DNA of 64,000 bases from Actinomycetota bacterium (GTDB lineage Bacteria; Actinomycetota; Thermoleophilia; Solirubrobacterales; Solirubrobacteraceae). Below, one piece after another: positions 42,396 to 49,786 of this stretch. The position numbers and the translations under genes were made by a program. The notes beneath the pieces were generated by a model. The model was not told where the DNA came from, did no database searches, and saw only the letters and a program-made list of their open reading frames with translations. Where the stretch lies: assembly GCA_005884115.1 (NCBI GenBank), contig VAXW01000004.1, positions 1-64,000 on the forward strand. Reading direction: 5' to 3'. Positions within the stretch are counted from its first letter, which is position 1; every line of letters starts with the position of its first letter.

Positions 42396-43808
42396 ATGAA
42401 CAGACGCGCGACGAGATGGGTGCTCGTACTGACGGCGGTCGGGTCGCTGATGGCGGCTTTGGACACGCTCGTCGTCTCCACGGCGCTGAGCACGATCAGG
42501 CTCGGCCTGCATGCGTCGGTGGAGCAGCTCGAGTGGACGGTGAACGCGTACAACCTCAGCTTCGCGGTGTTGCTGATCACGGCGGCCGCTCTGGGCGATC
42601 GCTTTGGGCGGCGCAATCTCTACGCGGCCGGGCTGGGGCTGTTCGCCGCCGCGTCGGCCGCGTGTGCTCTCGCGCCCGACGTCGGCTGGCTGATCGCCGC
42701 TCGCACCGTGCAGGGCGCGGGGGCGGCGCTGATCATGCCGCTGGGGCTTGCGCTGCTGAGCGAGGCCTTCCCGCCTGAGCGGCGCGGTGCCGCAATCGGG
42801 CTCTTCAGCGCGATCACCGGCCTCGCGGTGGCCAGTGGCCCGCTCGTCGGCGGTTCGATCGTCGAAGGCATCAGCTGGGAGTGGATCTTCTGGGTGAACG
42901 TCCCGATCGGGGCGCTCGCGATCCCGCTCGTGTTGACGCGCATGCGCGAGAGCTTCGGACCGCGCAGCGCGCTCGACATCCGCGGTCTCGCGCTGGTCAC
43001 GCTCGGCGCCCTGGGCCTCGTGTGGGGGCTCGTGCGCGGCAACCAGGTCGGCTGGGGCAGCGCCGAGGTGCCCGCGTCCTTGACACTCGGCCTGCTGCTC
43101 ATCGCCGGCTTCGTCGCATGGGAGCTGCACGCGCGCGAGCCGATGCTGCCGATGGGCTTCTTCCGCTCGCGGGCGTTCGCGGCGGGCAACGCGGCGATCT
43201 TCTTCACCTTCGCGTCGCTGTTCGGGACGGTGTTCTTCTACGCCCAGCTGCTGCAAACCGCGCTGGGCTACGGACCGCTCGGTGCAGGGCTGCGCCTGCT
43301 GCCTTATACGGCGACGTTCATGACCGTGGCTCCGCTCGCCGGCGCGGCGGCCGACCGCATCGGCGAGCGGCCGCTGCTGGTCGCGGGCCTCTCGCTGCAG
43401 GCGACCGGCATGGCGTGGCTCGCGCTGATCGCCACGCCGCATCTGGCCTACTCGCACATGCTCGCGCCATTCATCATCGCCGGCGTGGGCGTCTCGCTGG
43501 CGATCCCCGCGGCGCAGAACTCGGTCGTCGGCTCGCTGGCCAGCGACGCGCTCGGCAAGGCGGCTGGCGCCAACAGCATGATGCGCGAGCTCGGCGGGGT
43601 GTTCGGAATCGCGCTCGCCGTCGCGGTGTTCGCGGCCACCGGGGGCTACGCCTCGGCGCGAGCCTTCACCGACGGGTTCGGACCCGCCATCGGCGTCTCG
43701 GCGTCGCTCGCGCTGGTCGGGGCGCTCACGGCCCTGGCGCTGCCGGGCCGGCGCGCCTCAGCGGTGCGGGCGCCACATCAACTACAAGCACAGGAGGCAA
43801 CGTCGTGA
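42396..43808 (+). CDS. DHA2-type MFS exporter
   Basis: The 470-residue protein has about 14 helices with 'LDTLVVSTALSTIRL', motif A 'ALGDRFGRRNLY', 'AARTVQGAGAALIMP' and 'GPLVGGSIVEGISWEWIFWV' (in part). Proton-coupled export of drugs or metabolites is likely. ATG 42396 follows GGAGG. It opens a four-frame cascade with overlapping starts and stops that ends with a sigma factor. Confidence 0.9.
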   Translation: MNRRATRWVLVLTAVGSLMAALDTLVVSTALSTIRLGLHASVEQLEWTVNAYNLSFAVLLITAAALGDRFGRRNLYAAGLGLFAAASAACALAPDVGWLIAARTVQGAGAALIMPLGLALLSEAFPPERRGAAIGLFSAITGLAVASGPLVGGSIVEGISWEWIFWVNVPIGALAIPLVLTRMRESFGPRSALDIRGLALVTLGALGLVWGLVRGNQVGWGSAEVPASLTLGLLLIAGFVAWELHAREPMLPMGFFRSRAFAAGNAAIFFTFASLFGTVFFYAQLLQTALGYGPLGAGLRLLPYTATFMTVAPLAGAAADRIGERPLLVAGLSLQATGMAWLALIATPHLAYSHMLAPFIIAGVGVSLAIPAAQNSVVGSLASDALGKAAGANSMMRELGGVFGIALAVAVFAATGGYASARAFTDGFGPAIGVSASLALVGALTALALPGRRASAVRAPHQLQAQEATS

Positions 43809-43885
43809 GCAAGGTCATGGTTCGCTACAAGGTCAAGCCCGTCGTCAACGAGCTGCACGAGATCGGTTCGTTCAGGTTGGGGTGA
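43805..43885 (+). pseudogene. 26-codon gene, apparent internal deletion of an ABM-like protein
   Basis: GTG 43805 overlaps the exporter stop, and its own stop overlaps the next start (TGATG). The peptide joins 'MSKVMVRYKVKP' directly to 'VVNELHEIGSFRLG'. From memory, actinobacterial proteins of about 100 residues begin with the first string and end with something like 'PVVxELREIGSFRFF', with a dimeric barrel between. So about 70 codons appear to have been lost in frame. The remaining peptide could still serve as a translation coupler. Confidence 0.55.
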
Positions 43886-44241
43886 TGAACCCGGTCGTGC
43901 ATCTGGAGCTGCACACGAGCGACCTGCCGGGAGCATGCGCCGCGTACGCGCAGCTGTGCGGCTGGCGCGCCGAGGAGGTGCCGACCGGAAGCGGCTCCTA
44001 CACGGCGCTCGCGCTCGGCGAGCGCTTCGGCGGCGGCGTCGTCGAGTGCGGCACCTCGCGCGCGATGTGGTTGCCTTACGTGCGGGTGAGCGTGATCGAG
44101 GCGGCGACGGCGCGGGCGCGAGAGCTGGGAGCGTCGGTGCTGCTCGAGCCGCGCGAGGGCCCCGCCGGCTGGCGCGCGGTGGTGTCCACCCCGGCGGCGG
44201 GCGAGGTCGCCTTCTGGCAGCCCAAGGTGTGGGTGTCGTGA
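43885..44241 (+). CDS. VOC family protein
   Basis: The 118-residue protein has 'NPVVHLELHTSDLPGACAAYA' (in part), 'LPYVRVSVIEAATARARELG' and 'PAAGEVAFWQPK', the two halves of a VOC domain; the usual final metal Glu is replaced by 'AFWQP' context. ATG 43885 overlaps the preceding stop; a GTG at 43882 is an alternative. Its stop overlaps the sigma factor start (GTGA). VOC and YCII-like genes often precede sigma factors of this class. Confidence 0.83.
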   Translation: MNPVVHLELHTSDLPGACAAYAQLCGWRAEEVPTGSGSYTALALGERFGGGVVECGTSRAMWLPYVRVSVIEAATARARELGASVLLEPREGPAGWRAVVSTPAAGEVAFWQPKVWVS

Positions 44242-45245
44242 ACGAGCAAGCTCTGCTCGAGTCGGCGCGGCGCGGCGACGAGGATGCGTTCGCGCGCGTC
44301 GTCGCGCCGTACCGCGCGGAGCTGCACGCGCACTGCTATCGCATGCTCGGCTCGGTGCACGACGCCGAGGACGCTCTGCAGGAGGCGCTGCTGCGCGCCT
44401 GGCGCGGCCTGGCGCGTTTCGAGGGGCGAAGCTCGCTTCGCTCGTGGCTGTACCGGATCGCGACGAACGCCTGTCTGCGGGCGATCGAGCGGCGGCCCGA
44501 GCGCGTGCTTCCGATCGACTACGGCCCGCCGGCTGACCCGCACGACGAGCTCGCGGCGCCGCTCGTGGAGTCGGTGTGGATCGAGCCATATGCGAGCGGC
44601 GAGGACGCCTTCGCAGCGCCCGACGCGCGCTACGAGCAGCACGAGAGCATCGAGCTGGCGTTCGTCGCCGCGCTCCAGCACCTGCCGGCGAGGCAGCGCG
44701 CGGTGCTGATCCTGCGCGACGTGCTGGGCTTCTCCGCGCGCGAGGTCGCCGCCACGCTCGAGACCTCGCCAGCGTCGGTGGACAGCGCGATGCAGCGTGC
44801 GCGCAAGTCCGTGCAGCGACATCTCCCGGAGCAGAGCCAGCAGGCGACGCTGCGTGCGCTCGGCGATGAGCGCTTGAGCAAGCTCGTCGCCACGTACGTC
44901 GACGCCTGGGAGCGCGGCGACGTGGAGACGCTCGTCACGATGCTGGCAGAGGACGCCCGCATCGCGATGCCGCCGATCCCGACCTGGTACCGCGGGCGCG
45001 ACGCGGTTGCGGCGTTCCTCGCCGGCCGCGTGCTGCGTGGCGATCGTCCCCGGCGGCTGGTACCAACGCGTGCCAACGGACAGCTCGCGTTCGGCCAGTA
45101 CGGGTGGGACGAGCCCCAGGGTCGGCTGGTGGCGCACGCGATCGACGTGCTCGCCTTGGACGGCGAGAAGGTCGGGGAGATCCTGGCGTTCCTCACGCCG
45201 GAGGCGTTCGCCGGCTTCGGGCTGCCGCCGGAGCTGCCGCGCTGA
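44238..45245 (+). CDS. ECF-type RNA polymerase sigma factor with C-terminal SnoaL-like domain (SigX5/TIGR02960 type)
   Basis: The 335-residue protein has sigma region 2 ('YRAELHAHCYRMLGSVHDAE', 'DALQEALLRAWRGLARFEG'), region 4 ('HLPARQRAVLILRDVLGFSA', 'REVAATLETSPASVDSAMQR') and then about 130 residues of SnoaL/NTF2-like fold ('YVDAWERGDVETLVTMLAED', 'IPTWYRGRDAVAAFLAG'). Such extensions regulate the sigma factor without an anti-sigma protein. GTG 44238 overlaps the VOC stop. It probably controls its own operon. Confidence 0.9.
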   Translation: MNEQALLESARRGDEDAFARVVAPYRAELHAHCYRMLGSVHDAEDALQEALLRAWRGLARFEGRSSLRSWLYRIATNACLRAIERRPERVLPIDYGPPADPHDELAAPLVESVWIEPYASGEDAFAAPDARYEQHESIELAFVAALQHLPARQRAVLILRDVLGFSAREVAATLETSPASVDSAMQRARKSVQRHLPEQSQQATLRALGDERLSKLVATYVDAWERGDVETLVTMLAEDARIAMPPIPTWYRGRDAVAAFLAGRVLRGDRPRRLVPTRANGQLAFGQYGWDEPQGRLVAHAIDVLALDGEKVGEILAFLTPEAFAGFGLPPELPR

Positions 45246-45301
45246 GCGCCTCAGTGCGCCCCGCGGCACGGGTGGTTGCTTATGCGGGCGTTTGGGGCGG
45301 G

Positions 45302-45697
45302 CTAGGCGGTCTTGCGCCGCTCGTCAGTCTGTCCCTGCGCCCGCGCCAGCCTGAACCACACCGCCTTGCCGTCCGGGGTGGGCCTCACCCCCCACGCGTC
45401 GGCCGTCCGCTCCACGATCTGCAGCCCGCGTCCGCTCGGCGTGCGGGGCGGTGGGTAGAGCACTGTCGGCCGGCCCTCACCGCTGTCGCTCACCTCGATG
45501 CGGATGGCGTCTCGTGAGTCGATCGCCACTTCAAACTCGCTGCACGCATGGCGGACGGAGTTGGCGGCCAGCTCGGAGGTGAGGAGCTCGGCGGCGTGCA
45601 CGACCTCGAGCGGCTGACCCCTCAGGTGGTCCCTCACCCACAGGCGCGCCGCCGTCACCGCCTCCGGTCGGCAGCGGAACTTCCGCGCGCTCGTCAC
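45302..45697 (-). CDS. RsbW/SpoIIAB-like anti-sigma kinase (HATPase)
   Basis: The 131-residue protein has the GHKL ATPase boxes: N box 'ELLTSELAANSVRHA', G1 'EVSDSGEGRP' and G2 'SGRGLQIVERTADAWGV'. Such kinases phosphorylate an anti-anti-sigma Ser and hold a sigma factor. Its GTG overlaps the stop of the STAS gene as GTGA. It is the last gene of the switch operon. Confidence 0.88.
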   Translation of the reverse strand: MTSARKFRCRPEAVTAARLWVRDHLRGQPLEVVHAAELLTSELAANSVRHACSEFEVAIDSRDAIRIEVSDSGEGRPTVLYPPPRTPSGRGLQIVERTADAWGVRPTPDGKAVWFRLARAQGQTDERRKTA

Positions 45698-46023
45698 GAG
45701 TCCATCGGCAGGACGTCGGTGAGACCGGTGAGCTCGACGACACGACGCACTGCCCGAGAGGGCTCACGCAACCGCACGTCGCTCACGTCCGCGGCTGCAC
45801 CGAGCAGCACGGCGATCCCAGCGCTGTCGATGTAGCGCAGGTCCCTCAGGTCGAAGACGAGGCGCTCGGGGCGGCTCGCCGTGGCCGCGGCAACGCTGGC
45901 CTTCAGGATCTCGACATTGGAGACATCGAGTTCGCCCGACACGGTCACGACCGGAAGGCCGTCGGCGCCGGACTGCGTGCTCACCGCGACCTCGGCGGCG
46001 CGATCGCTGCCTAGCTCGTCCAT
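45694..46023 (-). CDS. RsbV/SpoIIAA-like anti-anti-sigma factor (STAS domain)
   Basis: The 109-residue protein is a STAS domain with 'GELDVSNVEILKASVAAA' and the phospho-site loop 'YIDSAGIAVLL' (the Ser before Ala). The phosphorylated form is released by the phosphatase encoded upstream. ATG 46023 lies 13 bp inside the end of the phosphatase gene, so the genes are translationally coupled. Confidence 0.9.
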   Translation of the reverse strand: MDELGSDRAAEVAVSTQSGADGLPVVTVSGELDVSNVEILKASVAAATASRPERLVFDLRDLRYIDSAGIAVLLGAAADVSDVRLREPSRAVRRVVELTGLTDVLPMDS

Positions 46024-47684
46024 TGAATGCCCACCATCGCGGTGTCGTCGTTGTGGCCCTCGGCCGCAAGGCCGACGGCGAGCTGCGCGAGCAAGTCGTC
46101 GAGCGCCAGTCGCTGCCTCGTCGCCAGGTTACGCAGCCGGGCAAGACCCACGTCGATCACCTCTCCGCGGCGCTCGACCAGACCGTCGGTGAACGCGACC
46201 ACCACGGCTTTGGACGGCACGGACACGGTGGCCTCCTTATAGCCAGCCTCCCAGGGAACCCCGATCGGAGCGTCGGCTTGGAGCTGCGCGAACTCGCCGC
46301 GGCCATCGTGCAGGATCAACGGCGCGAGGTGACCGGCGCTGGCCATGGTCAAGCGATGGGAATCGACATCGATCAGCGCGCACAGCACGGTAGCGAAGTA
46401 GTCGTGGCGCTCGCGGTTGACGAAATCGGAGAGCCTGCGCAACACGGTTGCGGGCCTGCAGTCCTGCACGATATACGCGAGCGCGGCATGCCGCAGCATC
46501 GCCATCGTCGTCGCGGCTCGAAGCCCGTGGCCCGCGACGTCGCCGATCAGCAGAAACGCCTTCTGATCGTCAATCGCGACGAAGTCGTACCAGTCGCCTC
46601 CGACCTCGACGCCCGAGGCGGCCGGGATGTAGCTCGCGATGACTCGCAGGCCCCTCACCTGCGGCAGCGCCTCCGGAAGCAGCGCGTGCTGAAGGGTCTG
46701 GGAGATGCCGCGCTGCTCGGCATACATGCGGCGGTTTTCGGCAGCCACGCCGTCGAGGATGCCGGCCAGCTCCTCCGCCCTCGCTCGGCGCTGCGCGAGA
46801 CGATCGGCCAGGAGCGCAGCGGCGAGCGCCATCAGGGCTCCGGCGGCGCCGATGATCCACGGCAGGGCCTGGAAGAACGCACCGCCGAGCGAGCCCTTCG
46901 GGCCCACGACGACCGTGAACACCGCGGCACCGAAGGGCACGACGCCTTTTGCCTGTCGGCCCTTGATCGGCAGCCGTTTCTCGCTCGTCACGAGCACGTC
47001 GCTGGTGCGCTTCGAGCGCCCGAGGTAGAGCGCGTAGTCGAGGTCGGAGAAGGCGCTGCTGCTTTCCTGCCGCGATCTCCGGTTCGAGGGCAACGGGTTC
47101 TCCGCGTAGACGACGTAGCCGCGTCCGTGGCCCGTCGCCTTGAAAGCAAGACCAACGCTGGGGTGCGGCGAGTGCAGGAAGCCCGTGAGGTTGAGCGTGC
47201 CCGGGCGCGTGGAGCGCTCGAGGAACTCGCGCTCCCTCGTGGGCATGGACGCCAGCCGCGGCGCCGCGCCCACGACGGCCGTCGGCGCCAGGCGATGCCT
47301 GCCGAGCGGCCACAGCGACACGGACGTGAACTGGCGGCCCTTGCCGGCGTAGGAAGCCACGAACGAACGGAACTTCGCGGGGTTGCCGCCGGTGGCGTTA
47401 GCGAGCGCGGCCGCCGAGGCCAGCGGCGTCTGGGTCGTAGGCACGGCCGACGAAAGCACGAGGGCAAGCTCGCGGACTCGCAGCTTGAGCAGGCGGTTCT
47501 CGTTGCTGTTGTACACGGCCAGCGCTGTCAGCGCCAAAGCGGCGGTCAGGAGCAGTCCCACGAGCAGCGCGATGCTGGCCGGCCGCGAAGCCCGCCAGCG
47601 CCGAAAGGAGCCGACCGCGGCCGTGGGAGCCCTGGCAGCTTGGCTTCGCAGCGCATGGGCCGAGCCCTCTTGTAGCGCACTCAT
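46011..47684 (-). CDS. Membrane-bound RsbU/SpoIIE-type PP2C phosphatase with extracytoplasmic sensor
   Basis: The 557-residue protein has one membrane helix near residue 37-60, an extracytoplasmic region to about 275 (CHASE-like, with 'YGVVYAENP' type strand 'GYVVYAENPLPSNRRS'), a second helix 'ALPWIIGAAGALMALAAALL', then the SpoIIE domain: 'GVEVGGDWYDFVAIDD', 'IGDVAGHGLRAA', 'TDGLVERRGEVIDVG' and 'HNDDTAMVGIQ'. The Asp residues that bind manganese are present. It would dephosphorylate the STAS protein encoded next in response to an outside signal. Confidence 0.9.
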   Translation of the reverse strand: MSALQEGSAHALRSQAARAPTAAVGSFRRWRASRPASIALLVGLLLTAALALTALAVYNSNENRLLKLRVRELALVLSSAVPTTQTPLASAAALANATGGNPAKFRSFVASYAGKGRQFTSVSLWPLGRHRLAPTAVVGAAPRLASMPTREREFLERSTRPGTLNLTGFLHSPHPSVGLAFKATGHGRGYVVYAENPLPSNRRSRQESSSAFSDLDYALYLGRSKRTSDVLVTSEKRLPIKGRQAKGVVPFGAAVFTVVVGPKGSLGGAFFQALPWIIGAAGALMALAAALLADRLAQRRARAEELAGILDGVAAENRRMYAEQRGISQTLQHALLPEALPQVRGLRVIASYIPAASGVEVGGDWYDFVAIDDQKAFLLIGDVAGHGLRAATTMAMLRHAALAYIVQDCRPATVLRRLSDFVNRERHDYFATVLCALIDVDSHRLTMASAGHLAPLILHDGRGEFAQLQADAPIGVPWEAGYKEATVSVPSKAVVVAFTDGLVERRGEVIDVGLARLRNLATRQRLALDDLLAQLAVGLAAEGHNDDTAMVGIQWTS

Positions 47685-47790
47685 GTGGTCATCGCGCCCC
47701 GAAGGGCTGGCCGTCGCGAGGTGATGAAGCGCAAGCTAGCTCATCGGCAGGCGGTTTAGGCGTCCTGCCGCCTGGTTACGCTCGGCGGCG

Positions 47791-48045
47791 ATGCGGAGTG
47801 TGCTGTTTCTGGTGGGGTTCCTGGTGGGAATCGGCGGCGCGCTGATCTTCCTGGCCGCCGTGGCGAGCACCGTCATGACGAGCGTCGCTTGGGTCAACTC
47901 GGTGGTCGTGAGCCAGCGGACGAAGGCGAAGGAGCACCATCGCCGGGAGCTGGCGTTGGCCGACCGCCGCGCCCGGGTGGTCGCTGACCGCCGAGCGCGG
48001 GTGCTTGCCGACCGCCGCGCGCGGGTGGCGTCACAGAGTCTCTAA
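47791..48045 (+). CDS. Small one-helix membrane protein with Arg-rich octad repeats
   Basis: The 84-residue protein has one long hydrophobic segment (residues 4-34, 'LFLVGFLVGIGGALIFLAAV'), then a basic tail containing three tandem octads LADRRARV/VADRRARV/LADRRARV (residues 56-79, DNA 47956-48027, 24-bp period). The tail is helical and strongly positive (a likely membrane-surface or nucleic-acid-binding coiled tail). It is divergent from the RsbU-like gene, 106 bp away, so it may belong to that response. Confidence 0.65.
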   Translation: MRSVLFLVGFLVGIGGALIFLAAVASTVMTSVAWVNSVVVSQRTKAKEHHRRELALADRRARVVADRRARVLADRRARVASQSL

Positions 48046-48097
48046 GCGCAGGACTTGCGATGCTCGAGGCGTGCCCTCGTGCCAGAGCCGGTCGGAT

Positions 48098-48601
48098 CTA
48101 TGACGGGATACCCGGCGGCCCGAGTATCTCGATGCCGAATTCCGCGGCGAGCGCCGTCAGGCCCTGTAGATCGGGCGGCTCGGTCGGCGGAGGCGGGATG
48201 GTCAAGGTCGGTGCCGGCTCGCTGGCCGCCCGCATGAACTTCTCGAAGCCGGCGGGCTCAGTCACCAGGAGGAAGCGGGCCTCCTCGGAGGTGACATCGA
48301 AGGTATGCGGAATGTCCCGTGGACCGTAGACGAACGATCCAGCTGGCGCGGTAATGACCTGCCCGCCCACCCAGAAGGTCAGTTCGCCGTCGGTCACGTA
48401 GAACCACTCATCCTCGCGGTGGTGGACGTGCAGCGGTGAGCCGGCACCACGAGGCGCGAGCATCTCAACGACGAAGACGCGACCATCGGTCGCTTCGCTG
48501 GAGGCCTTGATCAGGGCGAGGCCACCAAAGGCCCACAGCGCGTCGCCCTCGTCGCGCTTGAGCGCGATGGGACCCAGCGACTGGCTTCCATGTGTGCTCA
48601 T
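48098..48601 (-). CDS. Cupin domain protein (quercetinase-like)
   Basis: The 167-residue protein has motif 1 'SPLHVHHREDEWFYVTDGEL' (His, His, Glu ligands) and motif 2 'GPRDIPHTFDVTSEEARFLL'. ATG 48601 follows GGAAGGAGC. The pattern is that of quercetin-dioxygenase-like cupins, often found as single-domain proteins with unknown substrates. It stands alone. The 266 bp between this start and 48868 hold nothing that I can identify. Confidence 0.85.
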   Translation of the reverse strand: MSTHGSQSLGPIALKRDEGDALWAFGGLALIKASSEATDGRVFVVEMLAPRGAGSPLHVHHREDEWFYVTDGELTFWVGGQVITAPAGSFVYGPRDIPHTFDVTSEEARFLLVTEPAGFEKFMRAASEPAPTLTIPPPPTEPPDLQGLTALAAEFGIEILGPPGIPS

Positions 48602-48867
48602 GTGAAGCTCCTTCCATATTGCGCGAGCGCGTTGGTTCGCTAGCGGTTCAGTGCCGACCCTACTCCTCGTCACGCGAGCGGTCAGCGCCGGAACTTCACG
48701 CCAAGGGGAAGGTAAGCGGCGAGGCCACTAGAGACTGCGAGCTGGTGATTGAATCCGCGCAGCGCGAGGCATCCCATTGCCGACCCCAATTGTCCAGCAC
48801 TAAGTAGCCTGACAAGCTGATCGACGACACACCCCCGCCCGCCGTTTCGCCTCCGGCACCGCTCTCG

Positions 48868-49734
48868 GTGCCGCGATCAGACCGCGGCGTGGACGTCATT
48901 GCAGAGGCTGAGCGACTGGAAGCCCAGCTCGCAAGAGCTCGACCAGACGCACCCCCGCTAGCAGTGCAGAAGACCCGCGCGCTGCTCGCGCGAGCAAAGC
49001 AGATCGCCAACGGAGACACCGATGTGAAGCTGATTCGCGACTTGTGGTCCGGATTAAGCGTGGAGTCAGCTTGGCGCTCGCTGCAGCAAGCGCAGGAAGA
49101 ATTGTTGCTTATTCGGCCTGAGGAGGAGCTGCGCGGAGAGATACCGTACTGGCTCAAACTCGCCGCCGCACACGACGCGACAGCGGTTAGCACACTCGAG
49201 GACTGGCAAGCGCACAAACAGCGGACGATTGACCCGAACCTCGTTCGCCCGATCCTGTCCGCCTCGCACGTCGCGGCGAATCAAGCGCACATGGCGGTCC
49301 GCCGGCTGCGCAACCGGGTCGGAGTGTGGGCCGTGCTCCTCGCTCTGCTTGTCCTTGGAGTGTGGTGGATTGGGAATGTCACCAGCGGCGAGATCGCGGG
49401 TATTGGTGCTCTCGGTGGCCTGCTGTCCGTCGTCTTCGCGGTCAAGAGCGCAGACCTCGGTGCCGCGTACAACGTCCAGTTTGCCCAGGGGATGCTCAAG
49501 GTGGCCTCTGGCGCCGCGACTGCGATCCTGGCCGTGCTGATTCTCAAGGGTGGCGGCGCTTCCGCGGATCCCACGCACGTGTACGAGTACGCCGCCATCT
49601 TCGGTTTTTCCCAGCAGGCGTTCACCCGCCTAGTCGACGAGAAGGCTCAGGCGTTGACAGCTAAGGCTCCGGCGCGAGGCGGGAGCCCGTCTGATCCTCT
49701 GCTCAGCGCGGAGCATCCTCATCCTCGGAGCTAG
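48868..49734 (+). CDS. Membrane protein of unknown function in an accessory-looking segment
   Basis: The 288-residue protein begins with about 150 charged, helical residues ('VIAEAERLEAQLARARPD', 'AWRSLQQAQEELLLIRPEEE') and then has three or four membrane helices ('VGVWAVLLALLVLGVWWIG', 'GIGALGGLLSVVFAVKSADL', 'VASGAATAILAVLILKGGG'). The codon use is visibly less GC-rich than that of its neighbours, which suggests acquisition. GTG 48868 is the most likely start. It precedes the nuclease-helicase by 52 bp on the same strand, so a link in function is possible. No family recognised. Confidence 0.65.
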   Translation: MPRSDRGVDVIAEAERLEAQLARARPDAPPLAVQKTRALLARAKQIANGDTDVKLIRDLWSGLSVESAWRSLQQAQEELLLIRPEEELRGEIPYWLKLAAAHDATAVSTLEDWQAHKQRTIDPNLVRPILSASHVAANQAHMAVRRLRNRVGVWAVLLALLVLGVWWIGNVTSGEIAGIGALGGLLSVVFAVKSADLGAAYNVQFAQGMLKVASGAATAILAVLILKGGGASADPTHVYEYAAIFGFSQQAFTRLVDEKAQALTAKAPARGGSPSDPLLSAEHPHPRS

Positions 49735-49786
49735 GAGCGCCCCAAGCGCACGCATCCCCGGGAGCCGTTGCGTACCTTGACACCGT

